Source: an uncultured Bacillota bacterium (lineage in GTDB: Bacteria; Bacillota_I; Bacilli_A; RFN20; CAG-826). From it: 5,720 nt of DNA. This document shows positions 1-5,538 of the stretch, piece after piece. How positions within the stretch are numbered: the first letter of the stretch is position 1; the number at the start of each line of letters is the position of its first letter. Both the position numbers and the translations under genes were made by a program. The notes beneath the pieces are model-generated. The model searched no databases and was not told where the DNA came from. It worked only from the letters and a program-made list of their open reading frames with translations. The stretch is taken from positions 1 through 5,720 of the forward strand of contig CASFWS010000072.1 of the NCBI GenBank assembly GCA_949298295.1. Reading direction: 5' to 3'.

Positions 1-927
1 GATTCCGAAGCAATCGGCGGCATCAACAAAGCCGACCGCCTGATCGTCAAAGAAGGCTATGTCGTCACTTCGCTTTTCGGTTCGTCCGGCTACGACTTTG
101 TGATACCGGCCGCCTATCATGACCTTCCGATCATCGGGATCCATTACCGGGCCTACGAAACGCTCAAAAGCCTTTCCGGCCACGGGGGCAAGATCTATAT
201 CCGCATCGGTTTCTACGGCGACTCCATGGCTTTCGTCATGCCGCCCCATCGCTACAATGGCGGAAACAAGGTAAAAGTCGATTACTATGGCGAGTCCCAC
301 TACCATTATGTCAACCGTCCCTCCTCGGGACGCATGGCCGGGGCCATCAAAAATTGTGCCGACACCTACTACGGGGTTGCCTTTACCAACTACCCGGAAT
401 ACGGCCCGCTGGCGGATCTGGCCAAAGTGGCCGGAACCCCGGTGAACGGCTATTCCTTCTACTCCCTTATGAACTTCGGGCGGGAAACGTTCCAAGCCCG
501 GCTAAAGATTGCCGAAACGATCGGCACGGCCTATTACGATCCGGAGGAAGGCTTTGCCAATTCGTCCGAGGCGACGGAAATCTCGCTCATCCAATCGACC
601 CCGGAAGCCATGAAAATGTATGGCCTCCGCTGCGTCGACGGCTGCCCTCAAGGCAAGGAAACGAATCCCCACTATTTCAGCTTCGAGGCCCTGAAAGTCG
701 GGAAAGCCTACAGTCTCCCGCGCGGCAACTTTGCCTACGGAGCCCTGGCCGAGGACATCGATATCCGCCATTGGATGGACAAGTGCCATGCCGTTTTGGC
801 CTTTTTCCACTATCGTCCCTCCCGTAAGACAATCGACATCGACTTTGCCTACAATCTCGTTCCCGGTGAGGAAGAAGTCGTCGATATCGGCGACTGCGCG
901 GTGCACCGGGTCTACGGCATGTGCTAA
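1..927 (+). CDS. Hypothetical protein, C-terminal 308 residues (5' end outside window)
   Basis: The frame is open from the first base, so the true start lies to the left and the GTG at 100 is only an internal valine. The visible 308 residues have no clear membrane segment. Residues 19-52 have the spacing of a BspA-like leucine-rich repeat (LRR_5) unit: a Gly-Tyr start, then VIPAAYHDLPIIGI, then a small residue and an aromatic. This resemblance is weak and covers one unit only. The rest is rich in Tyr, His and Gly (for example YYGESHYHYVN) and has a CVDGC pair near residue 212. I do not recognise a catalytic motif. The TAA stop at 925-927 overlaps the ribosome binding site of the next gene, so the two are very likely co-transcribed. 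A surface or adhesion-type role is possible from the LRR-like piece, but this is speculation. Confidence 0.8.
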   Translation, partial: DSEAIGGINKADRLIVKEGYVVTSLFGSSGYDFVIPAAYHDLPIIGIHYRAYETLKSLSGHGGKIYIRIGFYGDSMAFVMPPHRYNGGNKVKVDYYGESHYHYVNRPSSGRMAGAIKNCADTYYGVAFTNYPEYGPLADLAKVAGTPVNGYSFYSLMNFGRETFQARLKIAETIGTAYYDPEEGFANSSEATEISLIQSTPEAMKMYGLRCVDGCPQGKETNPHYFSFEALKVGKAYSLPRGNFAYGALAEDIDIRHWMDKCHAVLAFFHYRPSRKTIDIDFAYNLVPGEEEVVDIGDCAVHRVYGMC

Positions 928-933
928 GGAGGA
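926..933 (+). promoter_or_regulatory. Shine-Dalgarno site of the 939-1847 gene
   Basis: AAGGAGGA ends five bases before the ATG at 939 and overlaps the TAA stop of the upstream gene. It decides the start: the in-frame GTG at 921 lies upstream of the site and would read through it. A near-perfect site like this is typical of Bacillota and is not expected in Bacteroidota. Confidence 0.85.
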
Positions 934-938
934 GAAGA

Positions 939-1847
939 ATGAAAAATCTATTTACGGGAATGCTGTCCTTTGCCTACCCGCTTCTCGAGGACATGGAGAT
1001 CGGGATGGGTGGGGAGAGCCTCGCGCCTTTTTACGAGATCGCCGACCAGGAGCTTTCGTGCTTTCTTTTCCATCCAGACATCAGCGATCCCGACCGCGAG
1101 GCACGCTTCCTTCTTCTCGCCGATTACATCACCTCGGTTCCTTTCGGCCGAACCGGCTACGAGGAGGCTTGTCGGATTGCTGGAAAAATGGGATTGGACT
1201 TTCCTAATCTACGTTATGAAAAGACGGCCTTCCTCCTCTCCTTGGCCTATAAAAAGCCCGACCCTGAAACGGCCGCCTACTGGGCTCAGGAATTTGGCTT
1301 CGACGTCCTGGAAGAATGCACCATACCCAACGAGGATATGGAGAAAATCCGCGGTTACTTCAACAAGGCAAACCACGGCAAGTTCGATCCCCATTGCCTT
1401 GCCGATCTGGCTCGGGCCTTTGCTATTTTCGGCCACGAACTCGAAGCCCGCTTCGGCTTGCCGGGACTAAAGAACATGAACGAGGTCGAAAAGACCTTCG
1501 TGGCCTTCACGGTAGCCTTGGAGGAAACGTTCGAAGACGGGAAGGATTTCGATATCGACGCTTATCTGGCGATGCATTTCGAACCGCTGGTCCTCACGGA
1601 CGCGGAGAAGACCTTCCTTGCGGCTCGCTTTCTCTCCTTGCAACGAGCGGAAACCGACATCTATTACGCGTACAACAAGCTGCTCAAAATCGTCGTGGCC
1701 AAGGAGAAGGAAAAGGCCGTGGCCCTCTTCATAAGCGGAGCCTGGCGGCCGGTCGGTCGGAAGTATCAGGGCTTCGATGCCGACGAGGAGAAAATCGGCC
1801 CGCGGGAAGCAGCTTTCCTCACGGACGGGCGTCTTTATTCCAATTAG
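939..1847 (+). CDS. Hypothetical acidic cytosolic protein, 302 aa
   Basis: I do not recognise this protein. It starts at the ATG at 939 (MKNLFTGM...), five bases after a strong Shine-Dalgarno site, and ends with TAG at 1845-1847. It has no signal peptide and no membrane segment, and is rich in Glu, Asp, Phe, Leu and Ala. Long stretches look alpha-helical (about residues 60-110 and 190-265), suggesting a soluble, mainly helical protein. No catalytic signature stands out. It lies 11 bases after the preceding unknown gene, whose stop codon sits inside its ribosome binding site, so the pair is probably translated from one mRNA and may act together. A lipoprotein gene follows after 73 bases in the same direction. 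Codon use resembles its neighbours. Confidence 0.85.
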   Translation: MKNLFTGMLSFAYPLLEDMEIGMGGESLAPFYEIADQELSCFLFHPDISDPDREARFLLLADYITSVPFGRTGYEEACRIAGKMGLDFPNLRYEKTAFLLSLAYKKPDPETAAYWAQEFGFDVLEECTIPNEDMEKIRGYFNKANHGKFDPHCLADLARAFAIFGHELEARFGLPGLKNMNEVEKTFVAFTVALEETFEDGKDFDIDAYLAMHFEPLVLTDAEKTFLAARFLSLQRAETDIYYAYNKLLKIVVAKEKEKAVALFISGAWRPVGRKYQGFDADEEKIGPREAAFLTDGRLYSN

Positions 1848-1898
1848 CGCTTCTTTCGCGCTTTCCTAGCGTTTTCGTAGCAGTCGCCTTGCTAAAAA

Positions 1899-1917
1899 GG
1901 TTCCGAAAGAAGGAACC
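1899..1917 (+). promoter_or_regulatory. Hairpin overlapping the lipoprotein gene's Shine-Dalgarno site
   Basis: GGTTCC (1899-1904) and GGAACC (1912-1917) form a perfect 6-bp stem around a 7-base purine loop. The likely ribosome binding site AAGGA (1910-1914), six bases before the ATG at 1921, is half in the loop and half in the 3' arm. Folding would partly hide it, so translation could be damped or controlled. The hairpin is seen in the sequence; its function is inferred. Confidence 0.4.
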
Positions 1918-1920
1918 ACG

Positions 1921-2532
1921 ATGAAAAAGAAATCCACCACCATCCTCGGCCTCGCGGCCCTTGTTCTGGCAACCGGGACTCTCCAAGGCTGCTCCTTGAA
2001 CGGAGAAGCCAGTTTCAAGGTGACCGTCGATCCGAGCAAATGCTTTAGAGTCAGCCACACGGACGTTGAACTGAGTGACGGAAGCGTCATTTCCTACAAC
2101 GATTATTACGTCTACGCCAAAGTAGAGAACACCTCGAAGGGTGCCCTCTTCAATAGCACCATGAGCATGTCGTTCTACCAGCACCTTTATCCGACGGCCG
2201 TCAAGCAGGCCCCGGGGGAGGGCGGAGGCGTCGTCCTCGAAAATGACGAGGGGTATCAAAGCTTCCGGGCTTATAACCCCGATCAAGTCATCTACGCTAT
2301 GGGGCTCAAGGATCGACCGGTCAAAGGCTACGTCAGCACCCTCGATGCCGGCGAAAGCCAAGAGGTTTACCTCCTACTGCCCGGCTATGCAGACAAACAG
2401 GACGTTAGCTACTCGGGACTAACGAAGATGGTCGGCGTTTGCGTAGGCAACCATGTCTTCGCGGATGTCTTCGGCGGCGATGACGTGTACACCTATTTCC
2501 GCGAATACGTCGAGGTCGAAACGGACGAGTAA
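1921..2532 (+). CDS. Lipoprotein with Ig-like domain, 203 aa
   Basis: A signal peptide (MKKK, then a hydrophobic stretch at about residues 8-20) ends in the lipobox LQGC. Cys24 would be lipid-modified and the mature protein of 180 residues anchored on the outer face of the membrane. The mature part begins with a short polar linker. A beta-rich domain follows, with the phrase YVYAKVENTSKG near residues 62-73, which resembles the telokin/Ig-like folds of DUF4352/DUF5067 lipoproteins of Gram-positive bacteria. That family assignment is tentative and no enzyme motif is visible. The start is the ATG at 1921 with AAGGA six bases upstream. It lies 73 bases after the previous gene and may be read from the same transcript, since I see only a weak hairpin and no clear promoter in the gap. 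A strong terminator follows its TAA. Function is unknown; substrate binding or envelope sensing are options. Confidence 0.85.
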   Translation: MKKKSTTILGLAALVLATGTLQGCSLNGEASFKVTVDPSKCFRVSHTDVELSDGSVISYNDYYVYAKVENTSKGALFNSTMSMSFYQHLYPTAVKQAPGEGGGVVLENDEGYQSFRAYNPDQVIYAMGLKDRPVKGYVSTLDAGESQEVYLLLPGYADKQDVSYSGLTKMVGVCVGNHVFADVFGGDDVYTYFREYVEVETDE

Positions 2533-2540
2533 GCAATTGA

Positions 2541-2565
2541 AAAGCCGGCCACGGGCCGGTTTTTC
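2541..2565 (+). terminator. Rho-independent terminator, probably bidirectional
   Basis: CCGGCC (2545-2550) and GGCCGG (2554-2559) form a 6-bp GC stem with a 3-base loop. An A-run on the left pairs on into TTTTT (2560-2564) on the right. It lies nine bases after the lipoprotein stop. On the other strand the stem is followed by CTTTTC, so it could also stop antiporter transcripts from the convergent gene. Confidence 0.85.
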
Positions 2566-2571
2566 TCTTGC

Positions 2572-2596
2572 AAAAAGCGCTTTGATTTATCGCTTT
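2572..2596 (-). terminator. Weak hairpin terminator candidate after the antiporter gene
   Basis: On the - strand AAAGCG (2596-2591), overlapping the stop codon, can pair with CGCTTT (2579-2574) over an 11-base loop, followed by only two more T. The stem is AT-rich and the U-run short, so it is weak. The stronger hairpin at 2541-2565 lies just beyond it. Confidence 0.3.
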
Positions 2597-3797
2597 AGGC
2601 TCTTCTGGCAATTTCTTCGCTTTCTTTCGTAAGCCATCTTCGGCCGGTGAGGTCGATGAGGAAACCTCCGATCGGAGCAGTAATGATGATGGCGAGGACG
2701 GCAATCGCGAGGACAATGCCACCACAACTGAGGCCCATCGAAAGGGCAATTCCGCCAATCGATGCTTGAACCGTTGCTTTTGGAAGATAGGCGAAGATGC
2801 AGAAAAGCTTTTCCTTGTAGTTCATCTTAGTGCCGAGGATACATAGATAAACGCCAAGGGAACGGAAAAGAAGGCCGATGAGAAGGACGAGAATACCATA
2901 GCCACCGCTCTCCATCACGTAGGTGAAATCCACCGCCGCCCCGACGAGGACGAAGAGGATGATTTCGAAGAACTTCCAAATGGCGTTATATCCCTTCGAA
3001 AGCTCCTTAGCTTTAGAAGGCAGCTTGTATAGAAGCAGCATCCCCATCGTCATGACCGAAAGGAGGGAGGAAATATCGAAATAAGTCTTCAGGACTTCCT
3101 CGAGGCCAAGCAGCAGCATCGAGGTGCCGAAGAAGATCAGTACGTTAACGGCCAAGGGCCAATTGGTGTGTCGATAAAGGAGCAGGAGCAGCAGGCCGAC
3201 CCCGATGCCGAGGAGAATTCCGGAAACAATGGTCGCCGGGATCAAGGCAATCGACAAGGCGTTGAACGTGCCCTGTTTCACTATTCCTAAAAAGGCATAG
3301 AAGAGGACGATCGTATAAGTATCGTCGGCCGAAGACCCGGCTAGAATGATTTGGGGTATCGACTTACCGGTATAGTCGTCTTCGATGAGGGAAATCATCC
3401 TCGGGGAAACAACGGCCGGCGATACGGCTCCGAGGACCGAGCCGAGGAGGAAGCCTTCGAACCAGCCAAGGCCCAAGAGGTAGTGGGAAGCAATCCCCAC
3501 CGCGACAATCTCAAAGGTTGCCGGGACGAAGCACATGAGGATAGCCGGGCGTCCCACTTTCTTCAGAGTCCGGAAATCGAGGCTCAGACCGCTTCTTGTA
3601 AGAACGACCACTAATGCAATCTGCCTAAGAGTCGAGGAAACGGAAAGCAGTTCCGGCGACAGAATCCCAAGGAGGCTCGGCCCGAGAAGAAAGCCGAGAA
3701 CAATCATCCCGACGAAGCCCGAAAAGTGGATTTTCTCCAGCAAAAGGCCTATGAAAAAGCCAAGAATCAGGATTAGACCTAGCGATAGAAACGCCAT
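2595..3797 (-). CDS. CPA2-type cation:proton antiporter of the NHA (SLC9B) group
   Basis: A 400-residue integral membrane protein with about 12 hydrophobic segments, a usual length for the Na+/H+ exchanger fold. It would swap Na+ (or Li+/K+) for protons across the cytoplasmic membrane. Family marks appear in order: LTRSGLSLD near residue 66, YLLGLGW followed by LGAVSPAVVSP near 106-132, the ion-binding Asp pair in SSADDTYTI (Asp158-Asp159), LPKATVQASIGG near 338-349, and ITAPIGGFLI near 372-381. From memory the same phrases occur in animal NHA2, including LPKATVQAAIG, which supports the NHA branch over KefB/KefC. There is no C-terminal RCK/TrkA domain; the protein ends soon after the last helix. 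I chose the ATG at 3797 because GTGAGG lies six bases before it. The GTG at 3809, adding four residues, is possible. It is convergent with the lipoprotein gene and has its own promoter-like region. Ion specificity cannot be read from the sequence. Confidence 0.93.
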   Translation of the reverse strand: MAFLSLGLILILGFFIGLLLEKIHFSGFVGMIVLGFLLGPSLLGILSPELLSVSSTLRQIALVVVLTRSGLSLDFRTLKKVGRPAILMCFVPATFEIVAVGIASHYLLGLGWFEGFLLGSVLGAVSPAVVSPRMISLIEDDYTGKSIPQIILAGSSADDTYTIVLFYAFLGIVKQGTFNALSIALIPATIVSGILLGIGVGLLLLLLYRHTNWPLAVNVLIFFGTSMLLLGLEEVLKTYFDISSLLSVMTMGMLLLYKLPSKAKELSKGYNAIWKFFEIILFVLVGAAVDFTYVMESGGYGILVLLIGLLFRSLGVYLCILGTKMNYKEKLFCIFAYLPKATVQASIGGIALSMGLSCGGIVLAIAVLAIIITAPIGGFLIDLTGRRWLTKESEEIARRA

Positions 3798-3834
3798 TTG
3801 AAGCCTCACGCCCGGCCTTGGAAGGAATAAGCCC

Positions 3835-3866
3835 CTACAACAAAACGGCCAGGCCTTTCGTTGTAG
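3835..3866 (-). promoter_or_regulatory. Strong hairpin in the antiporter leader
   Basis: Read on the - strand, CTACAAC and GTTGTAG (7 bp) enclose GAAAGG and CCGTTTT. These continue the stem with six more pairs (one G-U) and a single bulged G, closing a CCTGG loop. The resulting 13-bp hairpin ends 37 bases before the ATG at 3797. It is not followed by a T-run, so it is not a terminator. A regulatory or mRNA-stability role is inferred. Confidence 0.45.
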
Positions 3867-3901
3867 AAGTCATCAGCTATCCAAGCGGTTCGGACCAATA
3901 A

Positions 3902-3940
3902 GGTCTAGGGAGACTCCATTCCCTGCGTAGATTAAAGACC
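3902..3940 (-). promoter_or_regulatory. Nested stem with 11-base bulge upstream of the antiporter
   Basis: On the - strand GGTCT (3940-3936) pairs with AGACC (3906-3902), and AGGGA (3924-3920) pairs with TCCCT (3911-3907). The two 5-bp stems stack, with an 11-base bulge on the 5' side and an 8-base loop. If transcription starts at the promoter at 3931-3959, only the inner stem is in the mRNA, at its very 5' end. With read-through from the Ig gene the whole element could form. Confidence 0.35.
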
Positions 3941-3959
3941 AGCGGACTTTAAAAGGCAA
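3931..3959 (-). promoter_or_regulatory. Sigma-70-type promoter candidate for the antiporter gene
   Basis: On the - strand TTGCCT (3959-3954, four of six matches to TTGACA) is separated by exactly 17 bases from TTTAAT (3936-3931, five of six matches to TATAAT). The start site would fall near 3924, giving a leader of about 127 bases before the ATG at 3797. It also provides promoter activity between two same-strand genes that are 180 bases apart. Confidence 0.5.
3932..3952. promoter_or_regulatory. 21-bp inverted repeat inside the promoter, operator candidate
   Basis: TTAAAGACC and GGACTTTAA are 9-base arms that match except for one symmetric position, around a 3-base centre AGC. The repeat fills most of the space between the -35 and -10 boxes and covers most of the -10 box. 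This is a common place for a dimeric repressor to bind. No regulator gene is in the window, so the binding protein is unknown. Confidence 0.4.
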
Positions 3960-3979
3960 AGGGAAACGTTTTAGCCCTT
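3951..3979 (-). terminator. Weak terminator candidate after the Ig-repeat gene
   Basis: Starting in the TAA stop, AAGGG (3979-3975) can pair with CCCTT (3963-3959) across an 11-base loop, followed by TGCC and then TTTT. The gap before the T-run makes it weak. It overlaps the -35 box of the antiporter promoter. Confidence 0.3.
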
Positions 3980-5312
3980 ACGGCTCTTTTCGTTTCCGAC
4001 TTTTGTAGACGAAGGCAAAGGCCACGACCAGCACGGCAGTGAGAACTACGGCCAGGACCGGAACTGCGACAAGAATGGCAAGATTATCGTTTCCACTCGG
4101 TGCCATGACGGTGACATTTACATAGGCTTCCTGACTCACCCCATTTTCGTCGGTTGCCTTGAAACCGATGCGGTAAGTGCCAGGCTTCGAGGGATCGACT
4201 TCATTGAGGATGACCTCAATGTCCGTGATGGGGTTTCCATCCTTATCGACGGCCGTGACGTATTTCAAAGCCTCGGCATCGTTCCAAGTCTCGCCAGCCG
4301 TGATCGTGATATCCGGCTCGACGGTGATGACCGGGCGGTCCGCATCGCCGATCTCCGGGGCTTCGAGGACCGTCACGTTGATCGTGAGATAACCCACTGC
4401 TCCTTGGGAATCGACAACCGAATAAGTCACTTCGTACTCCCCCGGCTTCGAGGTATCGACCGGGTTGAAGACGACCTGAATGTCTTTGGTCAGGTCCTCA
4501 TCTTCCTCGTCGTAGGCGGTAATTCCTTCCAAGGCTTCGGCTTCCCCGAAGGTCGAGCCATAGGCAATGGTCTTGTCCGAACCAGAAAGGACCGGTACGG
4601 AATTGACGTTGACGAAATCCATATAGACGTAGGCATTTATGGTCTTGGTCGCAACGAGGCCATCGGAGTCGATAGTTTGGTAAGTCACCTCGTAGGTTCC
4701 GATCGCTGAACTGTCGATGTTGTGGGAAAGAACCTTTGCCTTGAGGCCTTGGTCATGATCGTCGGTAACACTCACGCCTTCGAGAAGAAGCTCATCGGTA
4801 ATTTCGGTCCCGAGTTTGATGTACTTGTCCTCGGCCAAGATGGTCGGGGCTTCGTTGGACTCAGGCTTCGCGTAGATGGAGACATTGGCTTCAGTGGTCG
4901 AGGAGAGACCTCCGCTATCGGTCGCCTGATAGACGACCTGGTAGGTCCCGACGGTATCGTTCTGGATGTTGTTCGAAAGAACGATCGGTTGGATGTTCTC
5001 ATCATGGTCGTCACTGACCGTGACGCCTTCGAGAAGCATCTCGTCGGTAATAACCGTTCCTTCTTCGAACCGCTTGTCCTCGGCATGGATGACCGGGGCT
5101 TCGTTGGGCTCGCTCGTCCCGCCGATTTCAAAAGTCCCGTCTTGGCTATAAACGACGTCGAAGGTCTCTTCGCCCGAGGCATCGTTCGCCGTGATGGTCG
5201 CATCCTTGCCCGGAACATAAAGATAGAGGCTTTGGTCGTCGGGATGGTTGGAATCGATGGCAAAATCCTGGTCCCCGACCTTCACGCTATGAACGTCCGG
5301 GATGTTGTCTAG
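3978..5312 (-). CDS. Surface protein with four Ig-like repeats and a C-terminal membrane anchor, N-terminus missing
   Basis: About 443 native residues remain. After a leading segment there are four Ig-like domains of about 78 residues, like DUF5011/Big-type repeats. Each has an opening P-V/T-I or P-V-L strand, an ALEG/LLEG-V turn, an acidic loop (DDHD in repeats 1 and 2, DEEDED in 3), and the closing pattern GTYxVxYxxxDxxG. A hydrophobic span of about 25 residues (NLAILVAVPVL onward) and the basic tail KSRKRKEP follow, so the domains would sit outside the cell, held by one membrane span. There is no LPXTG motif before the span, though the layout is otherwise that of a sortase signal. The frame runs open to an ATG at 5375, but its first 21-22 residues are pyrB DNA read out of frame, so that ATG is not the real start. 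The signal peptide and any upstream domains are lost at the junction. Likely an adhesion or stalk protein; its ligand is unknown. Confidence 0.85.
   Translation of the reverse strand, partial: LDNIPDVHSVKVGDQDFAIDSNHPDDQSLYLYVPGKDATITANDASGEETFDVVYSQDGTFEIGGTSEPNEAPVIHAEDKRFEEGTVITDEMLLEGVTVSDDHDENIQPIVLSNNIQNDTVGTYQVVYQATDSGGLSSTTEANVSIYAKPESNEAPTILAEDKYIKLGTEITDELLLEGVSVTDDHDQGLKAKVLSHNIDSSAIGTYEVTYQTIDSDGLVATKTINAYVYMDFVNVNSVPVLSGSDKTIAYGSTFGEAEALEGITAYDEEDEDLTKDIQVVFNPVDTSKPGEYEVTYSVVDSQGAVGYLTINVTVLEAPEIGDADRPVITVEPDITITAGETWNDAEALKYVTAVDKDGNPITDIEVILNEVDPSKPGTYRIGFKATDENGVSQEAYVNVTVMAPSGNDNLAILVAVPVLAVVLTAVLVVAFAFVYKSRKRKEP
4104..5105 (-). repeat. Four tandem Ig-like domain repeats in the coding sequence
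   Basis: Protein-level repeats lie at about 5105-4872, 4856-4623, 4601-4368 and 4337-4104, about 250 bases apart on average. Repeats 1 and 2 are closest (NEAP, then AEDK, then LLEGV, then DDHD). Repeats 3 and 4 share the xxVDxSKPGxY phrase. The DNA copies have diverged, so this is an old duplication. Confidence 0.8.
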
Positions 5313-5317
5313 TTTCA
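5305..5317. other. Junction of two unrelated DNAs
   Basis: On the - strand, pyrB homology runs through ...LSFET and stops at about 5311. The codons that follow read RQHPGRS and then a stop, where PyrB proteins continue with Ala or Ser and a conserved region. From about 5310 leftward the Ig protein's own frame takes over. GC content changes from about 30-33% on the right to about 53% on the left at the same place. No insertion sequence ends, repeats or target duplications are visible here. Confidence 0.75.
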
Positions 5318-5481
5318 AAAGATAAACGGGTTCGAGTTGACGGTTCGAAGAACAGAGTTGCGACAATCTTACCATCTAAAATTTTCCGATTGGGATGTTT
5401 TTCAAACTCACACGCCATTTCAATTAGATACTCAATTTTTTCTTTTGAAAGGTTTGCAATGGTAACTAGATTCTGTTTCAT
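5311..5481 (-). CDS. pyrB: Aspartate carbamoyltransferase catalytic chain, first 57 residues only
   Basis: PyrB joins carbamoyl phosphate and aspartate to make carbamoyl aspartate, the first committed step of pyrimidine synthesis. The fragment reads MKQNLVTIANLSKEKIEYL... and ends in the hallmark FFEPSTRTRLSFET, which holds the carbamoyl-phosphate-binding S-T-R-T (residues 48-51). The rest of the roughly 310-residue enzyme, including the aspartate domain, is absent, so the fragment cannot be active. The phrases KHPNRKILDGKIVATLFFEPSTRTR resemble Bacteroidota PyrB as I remember it. I chose the ATG at 5481 because homology begins there. The frame is open upstream to 5541 and ends at a chance stop at 5287-5289 in unrelated DNA. 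It has no Shine-Dalgarno site (AAAT directly before ATG), as expected for Bacteroidota and unlike the genes to the left. Confidence 0.88.
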
Positions 5482-5505
5482 ATTTAGCGACTGATATGAT
5501 TTATG

Positions 5506-5538
5506 CAAAAGTAAGGAAATACTTTGGAATATGCCCAA
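5506..5538 (-). promoter_or_regulatory. Bacteroidota-type promoter of pyrB
   Basis: On the - strand TACTTTTG (5513-5506) matches the Bacteroidota -7 consensus TAnnTTTG exactly. A TTG at 5538-5536 lies 22 bases upstream as a -33 element, slightly farther than usual. The start site would fall near 5499, leaving a leader of about 18 bases before the ATG at 5481. Confidence 0.55.

Noticed and set aside
502..906. - strand open frame of 134 codons opposite the first gene
   Set aside because: Shadow of the + strand gene: no ribosome binding site seen, and the protein has no recognisable domain.
1846..1875. Small hairpins after the 939-1847 gene (AGCGC/GCGCT and CGCT/AGCG followed by TTTT)
   Set aside because: Stems of 4-5 bp compete with each other and are too weak to call a terminator.
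1819..2361. - strand open frame of 180 codons covering the lipoprotein gene
   Set aside because: The + strand frame has a signal peptide, a lipobox, a ribosome binding site and a terminator. The opposite frame has none of these.
3798..3809. GTG at 3809 as the antiporter start
   Set aside because: It has no good ribosome binding site, and its GTGAGG itself looks like the site for the ATG at 3797. It cannot be fully excluded.
3870..3905. Partial likeness to thiamin or c-di-AMP riboswitch core phrases (GAACC...GGATAGCTGATG on the - strand)
   Set aside because: Only short pieces match and the other required conserved blocks are missing, so I do not name a riboswitch class.
4722..5312. Long + strand open frame of 196 codons opposite the Ig-repeat gene
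   Set aside because: It mirrors the codon pattern of the real - strand gene, its protein has no recognisable domain, and it ends at the junction. The - strand frame has four clear domains and an anchor.
5313..5375. ATG at 5375 as the start of the Ig-repeat protein
   Set aside because: The first 21-22 codons are pyrB sequence read in the wrong frame, giving no signal peptide.
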